64,000 bases of DNA from Muribaculaceae bacterium (GTDB taxonomy: Bacteria; Bacillota; Clostridia; Lachnospirales; Lachnospiraceae). The stretch is from NCBI GenBank assembly GCA_023666425.1, contig JAMPCA010000005.1:13899-77898 (forward strand). The letters are read 5' to 3'. Below, piece after piece: positions 33,107 to 41,159 of the stretch. The notes under the pieces are model-generated. The model ran no database searches. It had not been told where the DNA came from and saw nothing but the letters and a program-made list of their open reading frames with translations. The position numbers and the translations under genes are program-made. Position 1 is the stretch's first letter. Each line of letters begins with the position of its first letter.

Positions 33107-34606
33107 ATGGATCAATTAGTAAGGCTTGGGATTGTGGCAGTTGTGGTAATTTTACTTATTGTTTTGCTGTGCGTCGGGTATGTGAAGGCACCGCCGGATA
33201 TGGCATACATCATTTCCGGTATCAAGAAAAAGGCGAAGATTGTCATTGGAAAGGCGACAATCCGCATTCCGTTTTTTGAGCGGCTGGATAAGCTGAATTT
33301 ACGGCTGATCCCCATCGACGTAAAGACGAGCAACGCAGTGCCCACAGCGGATTACATCAATATCAATGTGGACGCGACGGTCAATGTGAAAATCAGCAAT
33401 GAGCCGGATAAGTTAAGGCTTGCGGCGGAGAATTTCCTGAACCGGAACACGGAGTACATAGCAAGCGTGGCGCGGGAGGTCTTAGAGGGCAATGTCCGCG
33501 AGATTGTGGGAAAGATGAAGCTGGAGGAGATGGTGAGCGACCGGCAGAAATTTGCCAATCTGGTGAAGGAGAATGCGGAGCCGGATCTGGCGGCCATGGG
33601 ACTTGACATTATCAGCTTTAACGTACAGAATTTTGTGGACGGCAACGAGGTGATTGAGAACCTCGGTATTGACAATATCGTAAAGATTAAGAAGGCGGCG
33701 GCGATTGCCAGAGCTGAGAGTGAGAGGGATATCAAGGTGGCGCAGGCCTCTGCGGACAAGGAATCCAACGATGCGGCGGTTGCGGCGCAGACAGAGATTG
33801 CGAAGAAGCAGAATGAACTGGCCATCAAGAAGTCCGAGCTGCAGATGGAGGCGGACACAAAGAAGGCGATGGCGGATGCGGCCTACGAGATTCAGAAGGA
33901 GGAGCAGAGAAAGACCATCGAGGTCACTACGGCCAATGCGGATATTGCCAAGCAGGAGCGGGAGATTGAGCTGAAGCAGAAGGAGGTTGCGGTTAAGGAG
34001 CAGGCTCTGGATGCGGAGATTAAGAAGCAGGCTGAGGCTGACAAGTATGCGGCCCAGCAGCGTGCGGATGCACAGCTCTACCAGCGCCAGAAGGATGCGG
34101 AGGCAAAGAAGTTTGAGGCGCAGCGCGAGGCGGAGGCGAGAAAAGCCCATGCGGAGGCTGACCGTTTCTCCAAGGAGCAGGAGGCTGCCGGAATCCGGGC
34201 AGTCGGCGAGGCGGAAGCGTCTGCGATTCAGGCCAGGGGTCTTGCAGAGGCGGAGGCCATGGAGAAGAAGGCGGAGGCTTATGCGAAGTACAACAAGGCG
34301 GCTGTGGCGGAAATGATGATCAAGGTGCTGCCGGAGGTGGCTGAAAAGATTGCGGAGCCGCTGGGTCAGATTGATAAGATTACGATTATCGGCGGCAGTG
34401 AAGGTGCGGGCGCCGGCGTTGACCAGGTGGCAGGTAATGTGCCGACAGTGATGGCGAAGCTTTTTGAGAGCATGAAGGAGGCGACGGGCATCGATCTGGC
34501 AGAGATCGTCAGGGCGGACACCTACGATGCGAAGGTGAACCGCAATGTGAATGTCAGCGGGCTGGACGGCGTAAATCTTGTCGTGAACGACAAGCGGGAT
34601 TCCTGA
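33107..34606 (+). CDS. Flotillin-family (SPFH) membrane scaffold protein
   Basis: The 499-residue protein has one N-terminal membrane helix (about residues 5-25), an SPFH domain (about 40-200, with PIDVKTSNAVPTADYININV), and a long coiled coil rich in Glu/Ala/Lys heptads (about 210-420). A glycine-rich C-terminus follows. This is flotillin FloT/YqiK architecture, an organiser of membrane microdomains. GAAGGAGGAG precedes the start. TATAAT at 33066-33071 may be its -10 box, but no good -35 box is visible. No NfeD partner gene adjoins. Confidence 0.9.
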   Translation: MDQLVRLGIVAVVVILLIVLLCVGYVKAPPDMAYIISGIKKKAKIVIGKATIRIPFFERLDKLNLRLIPIDVKTSNAVPTADYININVDATVNVKISNEPDKLRLAAENFLNRNTEYIASVAREVLEGNVREIVGKMKLEEMVSDRQKFANLVKENAEPDLAAMGLDIISFNVQNFVDGNEVIENLGIDNIVKIKKAAAIARAESERDIKVAQASADKESNDAAVAAQTEIAKKQNELAIKKSELQMEADTKKAMADAAYEIQKEEQRKTIEVTTANADIAKQEREIELKQKEVAVKEQALDAEIKKQAEADKYAAQQRADAQLYQRQKDAEAKKFEAQREAEARKAHAEADRFSKEQEAAGIRAVGEAEASAIQARGLAEAEAMEKKAEAYAKYNKAAVAEMMIKVLPEVAEKIAEPLGQIDKITIIGGSEGAGAGVDQVAGNVPTVMAKLFESMKEATGIDLAEIVRADTYDAKVNRNVNVSGLDGVNLVVNDKRDS

Positions 34607-34678
34607 TGCAGGCTTTCTTTTGGGAATGTGTTATACTGGCGTCGCGGATTTGACAGGAGGCAGGAAAGGGGGAAGAAT

Positions 34679-34933
34679 ATGTCACTGACGAAGGAAGATT
34701 TGCAGGCGATTGAGGGGCGGCTGTAGCCAATGAAGTCTGACATGGCGGAAATGAAGACCGATATGGCGGAAATGAAGCAGAGACTGACAACTGTTGAGCA
34801 GAAGGTGACAGCGATAGGGGTACATATTGAGAACGCTACGGACAAGAATATCCAGCTGATTGCTGAGAATTTTATTGAGCTGACGAAAAAGCTCAATCAG
34901 GCGATTCCGGCGGCGGATAAAAACCTTGCCTAA
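34679..34933 (+). pseudogene. Small coiled-coil protein gene interrupted by an amber stop
   Basis: ATG at 34679 opens MSLTKEDLQAIEGRL and then meets TAG at 34724-34726. The same frame continues through PMKSDMAEMKTDMAEMK, a heptad-like coiled coil, to NIQLIAENFIELTKKLNQAI and a stop at 34931. One base change (GAG to TAG) explains the break. Related short coiled-coil proteins are common in Lachnospiraceae but uncharacterised. Reinitiation at ATG 34730 without a ribosome site is unlikely. Confidence 0.65.
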
Positions 34934-34953
34934 AAAACTAAAATTGCTTAGAT

Positions 34954-35022
34954 GCAGAAAAGTAAAGCGGCCGGGTTGTCCGGCCGCTTTTGATATGTAT
35001 CAAAGGCGGTTTTTCCCGCCCC
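34954..35022. repeat. 69-bp direct repeat, copy 1 (terminator plus HxlR gene end)
   Basis: This matches 35837-35905 at 66 of 69 positions. It contains a strong hairpin (AAAGCGGCCGG with CCGGCCGCTTT, 34964-34974 and 34980-34990, then TTTT) and the last codons of an HxlR-like fragment on the minus strand. Confidence 0.9.
34964..34991 (+). terminator. Rho-independent terminator (in repeat copy 1)
   Basis: An 11-bp G/C-rich stem with a 5-base loop is followed by TTTT on the plus strand. On the minus strand CTTTACTTTT follows, so it may work both ways. Confidence 0.8.
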
Positions 35023-35089
35023 AGTCACACATTTGATCCAAAATAGGAATTAACGATTTGCCACGTTCTGTCAAACTGTATTTTTGCAT
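35000..35089 (-). pseudogene. C-terminal fragment of an HxlR-family regulator
   Basis: The minus strand encodes KYSLTERGKSLIPIL and DQMCDWGGKNRL, followed by TGA. This is the conserved C-terminal end of HxlR-type winged-helix regulators. The N-terminal part is gone: upstream of it lies the promoter of the PIN module. The fragment reads from about 35089 down to 35000. The last eight codons recur in repeat copy 2. Confidence 0.75.
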
Positions 35090-35108
35090 GGTAAAATGGC
35101 GGTCCTGG

Positions 35109-35117
35109 TGCTATAAT
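35109..35117 (+). promoter_or_regulatory. Extended -10 promoter of the PIN module
   Basis: TGCTATAAT is a perfect TGn-extended -10 element (TATAAT at 35112-35117). No good -35 box is seen, as is common for this promoter type. Confidence 0.65.
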
Positions 35118-35148
35118 AAAGTGAAGGTTGAAAAAAGGAGGAACGGCT

Positions 35149-35391
35149 ATGCTGACAGCGGTTAAAGGTTATTATGATGGAACACAGATAGTGGTTAATG
35201 CTGAGGATAGAAAAAATTTTAATATGGGGGATGAATTGATTATAACTATTTTAGACAGGTTAAAAACGGATACACGGACAGAACAGAGAAAAAAGATTAT
35301 TGAGTCTGGCGCTTATGTAATGCCGTCTGCAAGAACAGCGCAAGAAATAGATAACTATATAAAGGAGTTGAGGACAAATGACAGATTGTAA
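35149..35391 (+). CDS. Antitoxin of a PIN-domain module
   Basis: The 80-residue protein begins MLTAVKGYYDGTQIVV with a DRKNFNMGDELIITILD segment, as in antitoxins paired with PIN toxins in Clostridia. Its basic C-terminal half probably wraps the toxin. AGGAGG lies 7 bp before the ATG. It overlaps the toxin start by 14 bp. It is intact while its toxin is frameshifted. Confidence 0.75.
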   Translation: MLTAVKGYYDGTQIVVNAEDRKNFNMGDELIITILDRLKTDTRTEQRKKIIESGAYVMPSARTAQEIDNYIKELRTNDRL

Positions 35392-35808
35392 AAAATCTTT
35401 CTGGATACCTCACCCTTTATATATTATCTGCAAAAAAATGATTTATTTTATTCAAAAATGAGGCTGTTTTGGAAAAAATATATGGATTGTGATTATATTA
35501 CTTCAGCTATTACGGTTACAGAGTATTTGACATATCCATACAGTCAAAACGATTCGAAAATGATTGGTGATTTTTATGCTTTTCTTTTGGGGATGGATAT
35601 AGAAATCAGCAGTATTGATAGGGAAATAGCAGAAAAGGCGGCAGAGATAAGGGCGGGTTATCATGGATTTAAGGCGATGGATGCCCTGCAGCTGGCTACA
35701 GCGTGTATAACCGGATGCGACTTGTTCCTTACGAATGATAAGCAGTTAAGACAGTTTAAGGAAATTAGATGCATTACAGTGGCGGAATGGGAAGATTATC
35801 CTCAGTAA
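35378..35808 (+). pseudogene. PIN-domain (VapC-like) toxin, frameshifted
   Basis: The ATG at 35378 gives MTDCKK and then runs out of frame. Adding one A to the A6 run at 35390-35395 restores IFLDTSPFIYYLQKNDLFYS, joined to the long frame that ends at 35808. The rest shows the PIN acidic residues: the first Asp in FLDTSPF, Glu in TVTEYL, and Asp in AMDALQLATA and LFLTNDKQL. PIN toxins cut RNA. Only the single-base loss prevents a full protein of about 143 residues, so slippage or a sequencing error could change the verdict. Confidence 0.85.
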
Positions 35809-35836
35809 AAATGTATAAGAATAAACAAATAAAGTG

Positions 35837-35905
35837 GCAGAAAAGTTGAGCGGCCGGGTTGTCCGGCCGCTTTTGATATGTATCAAAGGCGGTTTTTCTC
35901 GCCCC
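35837..35905. repeat. 69-bp direct repeat, copy 2
   Basis: This is a copy of 34954-35022 with the same terminator hairpin (stem 35849-35857 with 35864-35872, then TTTT) and the last eight codons of the HxlR-like gene, but nothing further of that gene. It closes the PIN module. Confidence 0.9.
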
Positions 35906-35919
35906 CCAATATAAAAAGA

Positions 35920-36783
35920 TCAGCATGACATAAATTTTTCATATTCATCAACATAATCCACAAAACCGCCGAATGCATTTTCGTCATGTGCTTCATCGTA
36001 GATCTCACGTTGTGAGCGGTGCTTTTTGGAAGGAATGTAAGTCGAATTGGGCAGCCTGTCATGCAGATTTTCGGCTAAGCTTTCCGGGTGATAATCGTCC
36101 GGACAGGGGCATATCAATACTGGAATTTTAATTCCGGACAGATCGCGGTCGCATAAATTAGCCCGGTAGAACAGCGGATTTTCCATCCATTTCCCCCAAG
36201 TTTGCATGATTTCTGCAAATACGCGGTTGTCCATTTCAAGAATTTTATTCTTCTCTTTCCGGTACAAGTCCGCAAGCCACCGCGAACAGTTTCCGAAGCC
36301 TTCAGCCGGTGGATTCCCGGAATAGGAGATTGCTTCGCGCATTGACTTTTCTGCCCGTTGGGCAATGTCGAAATACCGTGCCCTGATAACCTCCCGCTCA
36401 ATGGTGCATGAAGTATCTGTAGGACGGTACATAGCCAGACTTTTCACTCTGTCGGGATACAGATGGGTGAACAGCAGCCCCATTTCTCCGCCGCCGGAAC
36501 AGCCCGCAATGTGTATGGATTTTTCGCCAAGTACATCCAAAAGCCCTGCCAGGTATTCACAGGCAAGGTGATATTCGCTGTCAGTATGTTTGATGGATAC
36601 TCCTGACTGTCCGCAATTCGGCCCGTCCCAGATAATCACCCGAAAATTTTTGGACATTCTGCCCGCAAAATAATACGCACCCGGGTTGATTCCGCCTAAT
36701 ACGGACTGCAGATACACGATTGTTTCCCCGCGGCCATAGGCTTCATACATAATATCTGTATCGTTTACAAAACGCTTCGGCAT
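35920..36783 (-). CDS. Alpha/beta hydrolase
   Basis: The 287-residue protein has an alpha/beta hydrolase fold. A nucleophile elbow GCSGGG (Ser96) follows the IIWDGPNCGQSG oxyanion region; an acid in CPDDYHP and His in KKHRSQ complete a probable triad. The ATG at 36783 has GGAGG 8 bp upstream; an upstream in-frame start at 36819 is not needed. It diverges from a WYL regulator, with a dyad between them, which suggests the regulator controls it. The substrate is unknown. Confidence 0.82.
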   Translation of the reverse strand: MPKRFVNDTDIMYEAYGRGETIVYLQSVLGGINPGAYYFAGRMSKNFRVIIWDGPNCGQSGVSIKHTDSEYHLACEYLAGLLDVLGEKSIHIAGCSGGGEMGLLFTHLYPDRVKSLAMYRPTDTSCTIEREVIRARYFDIAQRAEKSMREAISYSGNPPAEGFGNCSRWLADLYRKEKNKILEMDNRVFAEIMQTWGKWMENPLFYRANLCDRDLSGIKIPVLICPCPDDYHPESLAENLHDRLPNSTYIPSKKHRSQREIYDEAHDENAFGGFVDYVDEYEKFMSC

Positions 36784-36905
36784 CGCCGCCACCTCCATAA
36801 AATCAGATGATTTATGCATTACGCTTCAAGTATATCATCGGCACAGGCGATATTCAATATTTTTTTGTTTCCGATTGATGGCCATGTTTTTATCCAGTAT
36901 AATGG

Positions 36906-36929
36906 AACATGACATACAGCTGTCGTGTT
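36906..36929. promoter_or_regulatory. Operator-like dyad between hydrolase and WYL regulator
   Basis: AACATGACA and TGTCGTGTT are inverted 9-bp arms with one mismatch and a 6-bp spacer, located in the divergent intergenic region. It may bind the WYL-domain regulator. Confidence 0.45.
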
Positions 36930-36964
36930 TGATGTGGTAGAATTGAAATTAAAAAGGAAAAGGT

Positions 36965-37894
36965 ATGAAAATAGACAGACATATTGGGATTTTATCCATA
37001 CTGCTGCAAAAGGATACGGTTACTGCGCCTTACCTCGCAAAACAGTTTGAAGTTTCAAGACGAACCATAAACCGCGATATTGAGGACTTATGTAAAGCCG
37101 GAATTCCGATTCTGACAAAGCAGGGGGCAAATGGCGGGATCTCCATTATGGAGGATTACAAACTGGACAAAACGCTGTTTACGCAGGGGGAAATGCAGGA
37201 TATCCTTGCGGGGCTCCGGAGTCTGGACAGTGTAAATGGAACCAACCGCTATGGAAAACTGATGGAAAAGCTCTCCGCAGGTTCATCGGATTTTATGGTT
37301 GGAAACCAGTCGGTGCTGATTGACTTATCCTCGTGGTACAAAGAGGCGCTTGCTCCCAAAATTGAGCGGATACGCACTTCGATTGACAAATGCAGGGAGC
37401 TGGAATTTGTGTACTATTCGCCCAGGGGAGAATCCGTCCGCAGGATAGAGCCCTATTATCTGATTTTCCAGTGGGCAAGCTGGTATATATGGGGCTGGTG
37501 CAAAATGCGGGAGGATTTTAGACTGTTCAAGCTAAACCGTATGGAGCAGCTGCAAATATCAGAGAAAGTATTTGCGCGAAGGCAGGTGCCGATGCCGGAT
37601 TTGAGCAATGAGAGGATCTTTCCGGGTGGAATCCGGGTGAAGGCTCTGTTTGAGCCGGAATGCAAATGGCGGCTGGTAGAAGAATTTGGAAGCGGAAGCT
37701 TTATGGAGCAGGAAGATGGAAAGCTTTTATTTCAGGCAGATTACACGGATCAGGAAAATTTAATCACATGGATTTTGTCTTTCCGGGATCAGGTGAATTT
37801 GTTAGAGCCAAAAGAGCTGAGGCAGGAAATGACAGATATTGCAAAAGGCATCCAAAAAATATACCAGGAGAGTATTACAAAAACAGGAGAATAG
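36965..37894 (+). CDS. YafY-type transcriptional regulator (HTH_11 + WYL)
   Basis: The 309-residue protein has an N-terminal HTH_11 (YLAKQFEVSRRTINRDIEDL, residues 24-43), a middle linker and a WYL domain at about residues 140-220 (LEFVYYSPRGESVRRIEPYY and WYIWGWCKMREDFRLFKL). WYL domains bind nucleotides, nucleic acid ends or small ligands. AAAGGAAAAGG precedes the start. The following YjbR and GyrI-like genes run in the same direction, and the hydrolase diverges from it. Confidence 0.88.
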   Translation: MKIDRHIGILSILLQKDTVTAPYLAKQFEVSRRTINRDIEDLCKAGIPILTKQGANGGISIMEDYKLDKTLFTQGEMQDILAGLRSLDSVNGTNRYGKLMEKLSAGSSDFMVGNQSVLIDLSSWYKEALAPKIERIRTSIDKCRELEFVYYSPRGESVRRIEPYYLIFQWASWYIWGWCKMREDFRLFKLNRMEQLQISEKVFARRQVPMPDLSNERIFPGGIRVKALFEPECKWRLVEEFGSGSFMEQEDGKLLFQADYTDQENLITWILSFRDQVNLLEPKELRQEMTDIAKGIQKIYQESITKTGE

Positions 37895-37938
37895 CAGGCG
37901 AGAGGTTTATAAAAAATACATAGCAAAGGAGATGTGGC

Positions 37939-38304
37939 ATGAGGTATACCTGGATTGACGAATATTTACTTGACAAAGCGGGCGTGGAAAAAGACCTTCA
38001 GAAGGACTGGAACTGGATTCGCTATCAGATCGGTGGAAAGATGTTTGCGGCGGTCTGCCTGGGTGAGGACGATGAGCCATATTATATTACGCTCAAGCTT
38101 GAGCCGTCTGAGGGGGATTTCCTGCGGCAGCAGTATGAGGATATCATTCCCGGATATTATATGAATAAAATGCATTGGAATTCCGTCAGGCCGGATGGGG
38201 AAGTGCCGGATGATTTGCTAAAGGATCTCCTGGATAAATCCTATCAGCTTGTGCTTGGTGGATTTAGCAAAAAGAAGCAGAGGGAAATTCTGGAGAGTAA
38301 ATAA
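37939..38304 (+). CDS. MmcQ/YjbR-family protein
   Basis: The 121-residue protein matches the YjbR/MmcQ family, an alpha/beta double-wing fold: KDWNWIRYQIGGKMFAAVC near residue 22, and the YYMNKMHWNSVRPDGEVPDD stretch near 75. Members are assumed to bind DNA, without a clear role. AAAGGAGATG precedes the ATG. It is the first of several small-molecule-type genes and lies 13 bp before the GyrI-like gene. Confidence 0.85.
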   Translation: MRYTWIDEYLLDKAGVEKDLQKDWNWIRYQIGGKMFAAVCLGEDDEPYYITLKLEPSEGDFLRQQYEDIIPGYYMNKMHWNSVRPDGEVPDDLLKDLLDKSYQLVLGGFSKKKQREILESK

Positions 38305-38317
38305 GAGGTGAAAAACA

Positions 38318-38965
38318 GTGCCATTTGATTATAAAAAAGAGTATAAAGAATTTTATATGCCGAAAAATAAACCGGGCATAGTGGAAGTGCCTCCTATGAA
38401 CTATATTGCGGTTCGCGGGAAGGGGAATCCCAATGAAGAAAGCAGCGAATATAAACAATCCATTGCTTTGCTCTATGGCATTGCTTTTACAATTAAAATG
38501 AGCAAAAAAGGAAATCACAGGATTGATGGTTACTTTGATTATGTCGTGCCGCCGCTCGAGGGCTTATGGTGGCAGGAGGGTACAAGGGGAATTGACTACA
38601 GCCGAAAAGAAGATTTTCACTTTATTTCAATGATCCGGCTGCCGGACTTTGTAACAGAAGAAGATTTTGACTGGGCAGTTGGGGAGGCTTCGAAGAAAAA
38701 GAAGGAAGATTTTTCAAAAGCAGAGTTTTTTACTTATAACGAGGGCTTATGCGTGCAATGTATGCATATTGGCGCTTACGATGATGAACCGGCCACTGTG
38801 GAAAAAATGCATGATTTTATGGAGGCTTTGGGGTATGCGCCCGATCTTACAGACAAAAGGCTTCACCATGAGATTTACCTGAGTGACGCCAGACGCGTGG
38901 CACCGGAAAAGTTGAAGACGGTCATCAGGCATCCGGTGAAGAAAAGCAGCAGAGAGAATGATTAA
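38318..38965 (+). CDS. GyrI-like small-molecule-binding protein
   Basis: The 215-residue protein matches stand-alone GyrI-like proteins, with an FYMPKNKPGIVEVPPMNYIAV start, an RGKGNP turn, the GYFDYVVPPLEGLWW block and a RLHHEIYLSDARRV C-terminal signature. Such proteins bind or, in some cases, hydrolyse cyclopropanoid or similar small compounds, which can give drug resistance. It starts at a GTG after AAGAGGTG. The AraC-type gene at 39945 carries a second GyrI-like domain, so both may sense related compounds. Confidence 0.85.
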   Translation: MPFDYKKEYKEFYMPKNKPGIVEVPPMNYIAVRGKGNPNEESSEYKQSIALLYGIAFTIKMSKKGNHRIDGYFDYVVPPLEGLWWQEGTRGIDYSRKEDFHFISMIRLPDFVTEEDFDWAVGEASKKKKEDFSKAEFFTYNEGLCVQCMHIGAYDDEPATVEKMHDFMEALGYAPDLTDKRLHHEIYLSDARRVAPEKLKTVIRHPVKKSSREND

Positions 38966-39002
38966 GGATTTTTTGATAAAAGAAGATAAAGGAAGAGGTC
39001 AG

Positions 39003-39836
39003 ATGAGAGATTTCACTGGATTAACGGATTTACAAGCAGGCGGCGTGTATGAGATTTTTGACATTGCAGACGAGATCACGGCCGGAAAATATAACGGTTT
39101 TCTTAATGGAAAAGCGGTGATTCTGTTTTTTCCTGCTTCCAGCATCCGGACGCGGGTAACTTTTGAAAAGGGAATTTATTTGCTGGGAGGCCAGCCCATA
39201 CTATTTCCTAATGAAACACTGGATAAAAAAGAAGATTTAAGAGACGTTTGCGGTTATCTGGATAATTGGGCAGATCTTGTTATCATCCGGCACAGAGATA
39301 TCGGGTTAGTGAAAGAATTTGCGCGTTGTGCAGAGGCTCCGGTAATTAACGCCATGACGGATACCAGCCATCCCTGTGAGATTCTGGCAGATCTGTATGC
39401 GCTGTCCAAAGTCCGGGATAATTTTATCGGTGACAAGTATCTGTTTTGTGGAAAATCCGGGAATATTGGCCTGACCTGGAAAGAGGCGGCCTGTGTTATG
39501 GGATTTGAGCTTTCGCAGTGCTGCGGCGTCGGCTATGAAATGGGGGATGTGAAGGTATACCATGATATTAGAACCGCAGTCAGGGGCAAGGATATTATCT
39601 GTACGGATTCCCTTTCTGCGGCGGATCTGGACGCTTTTAAAAATTGTCAGGTGACAAAAGAAATCATGGATATGGCCAACGAAAATGCCATATTAAACCC
39701 CTGCCCGCCATTTTATCGCGGCGAGGAGGTCTCTGATGATGTCATACAATCAAAGTATTTTGCGGGCTATGAATTTAAAAGGAGTTTATTAGTGGTTCAG
39801 CAGGCTGTTATGATATGGTGCATGGCGGGCGCATGA
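39003..39836 (+). CDS. Carbamoyltransferase-like protein (ATC/OTC fold)
   Basis: The 277-residue protein is a member of the aspartate/ornithine carbamoyltransferase superfamily. The carbamoyl-phosphate loop SIRTRVTFE and the HPCEILADLYAL motif (usually HPTQ/HPxQ in OTC) are visible. The second half is divergent: the ornithine-specific SMG loop is replaced by TDSLSAADL and the HCLP motif by NPCPPF. The ATG at 39003 follows AGGAAGAGG; an upstream in-frame start at 38958 lacks a ribosome site. It probably uses an amino acceptor other than ornithine or aspartate. The small-molecule genes around it give no clear pathway. Confidence 0.75.
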   Translation: MRDFTGLTDLQAGGVYEIFDIADEITAGKYNGFLNGKAVILFFPASSIRTRVTFEKGIYLLGGQPILFPNETLDKKEDLRDVCGYLDNWADLVIIRHRDIGLVKEFARCAEAPVINAMTDTSHPCEILADLYALSKVRDNFIGDKYLFCGKSGNIGLTWKEAACVMGFELSQCCGVGYEMGDVKVYHDIRTAVRGKDIICTDSLSAADLDAFKNCQVTKEIMDMANENAILNPCPPFYRGEEVSDDVIQSKYFAGYEFKRSLLVVQQAVMIWCMAGA

Positions 39837-39944
39837 CATGGAATCCTGCCCGTGCACGGAGCGGATATAGCATTTTGTACAACTTATATCAAAACTTTTT
39901 GCCCGCCTGTGTGCTATTCTGTTTTTGGCAAGGAGGAAGCGACT

Positions 39945-40850
39945 TTGTATGAATGGAATGAGACGGTACAAAAAATGATAGACTGGATAGAGGCACATCT
40001 GACAGAGACACCTTCTCTTTTAGAAATGTCAAATCAGATTGGATATTCGCCATATTACTGTTCCAGCCGTTTCCATGAAATCGCAGGAATGACATTTAAG
40101 AGCTATGTTGCAGGCAGACGGCTGGCCGCGGCTGCCCTGGAGATCCGGGATACCAATGCCCGTATCCTCGACATTGCGGTTAAATATGGATATTCTTCCC
40201 AGGAGGCTCTGACGAGAGCGTTTATGAGTGCGTTCGGATGTACACCGGCCGCATACCGGAAAAATCCCGTTCCTATTGCTCTTTCCAATTTAAAAGTCGT
40301 ATTTTTCCCTGAACATTATATGAATAAAGGAGGACCTACGATGAGTCAGACCTTGTTGACAGATGCACATGTTCGCGTAGAGCATATTCCAGCCCACAAA
40401 TATGTAGGGATCTGGGACATAGCGGCTACCGATTATATGAGTTTTTGGGGCAGACATGACTGTGACAGTATTTGCGGAACCATAGACAGCATGAGCCATG
40501 TTTCGCATCCGATTGTTACCTGCCATACGGCGGGATGGTTTTATGAGGGAGGCAGCAAAGGATATTTTTATGGATTTGGCGTACCAGAGGATTATCAGGG
40601 GCCGGTTCCTGAAGGGTTTGAGGTCAGGACGCTGCCTGCAAGTGATTATCTTGTTTTCTTTCACCCGCCCTTTGATTATCTGAAAGACTGTGGTGAAGTA
40701 ATGGGAAAGGTCGAAAATCTGGCATGGAATTTTAATCCCCAAACGAAGGGGTATGAGTGGAACGAGGAAGCCTGCCAGGATTATCAGCGGCATTTCCCGG
40801 AGATCATAGGCTATGAAGTTCTGCGTCCCGTTCGCAGAATAAAAAATTGA
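39945..40850 (+). CDS. AraC-family regulator with GyrI-like effector domain
   Basis: The 301-residue protein joins an AraC-type HTH pair (residues about 5-105: LLEMSNQIGYSPYYCSSRF and ILDIAVKYGYSSQEALTRAF) to a GyrI-like effector-binding domain (about 135-300). This is the Rob/SoxS-like layout. Translation starts at TTG 39945 with AAGGAGG 8 bp upstream; earlier in-frame codons have no ribosome site. It follows the carbamoyltransferase-like gene and may activate this cluster in response to a small compound. Confidence 0.85.
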   Translation: MYEWNETVQKMIDWIEAHLTETPSLLEMSNQIGYSPYYCSSRFHEIAGMTFKSYVAGRRLAAAALEIRDTNARILDIAVKYGYSSQEALTRAFMSAFGCTPAAYRKNPVPIALSNLKVVFFPEHYMNKGGPTMSQTLLTDAHVRVEHIPAHKYVGIWDIAATDYMSFWGRHDCDSICGTIDSMSHVSHPIVTCHTAGWFYEGGSKGYFYGFGVPEDYQGPVPEGFEVRTLPASDYLVFFHPPFDYLKDCGEVMGKVENLAWNFNPQTKGYEWNEEACQDYQRHFPEIIGYEVLRPVRRIKN

Positions 40851-40908
40851 GGATGCGTTACAACATCTTTCCTTTCCAGACAAAATAGTGACAGACATCA
40901 GTGATCAG

Positions 40909-40943
40909 CCTCCCCTGCCGGCCGCAGGGGAGGTTATTTTTAT
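40909..40943 (+). terminator. Rho-independent terminator after the AraC-type gene
   Basis: A 10-bp stem CCTCCCCTGC/GCAGGGGAGG (40909-40918, 40924-40933) with a 5-base loop is followed by TTATTTTTAT. Confidence 0.9.
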
Positions 40944-41006
40944 ACTCTAAAGAAGAAAGCGCCTGTTGAATGCTTTGGAAGATTTAACCAGAATTTAGTC
41001 CCCGAA

Positions 41007-41098
41007 TTTACTTAAAAAACGGATATTTAAGTAAAAGCGACGAATTTCTAATTGGAATTTAGTTTTATATTGACTTAATTTTACTTAAACTATATACT
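41007..41098 (+). promoter_or_regulatory. Mannanase promoter with three TTTACTTAAA half-sites
   Basis: TTGACT (41070-41075), 17 bp and TATACT (41093-41098) form the promoter. TTTACTTAAA occurs at 41007-41016, inverted at 41026-41035, and again inside the spacer at 41080-41089. A repressor or activator bound to these sites would control the gene. The region 40951-41159 holds no gene. Confidence 0.7.
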
Positions 41099-41159
41099 AA
41101 TATTTACCTAAAGATACCTGTGGAAAACGGGAGTATATAGCGAGTGGAAAGGAAGGTAA

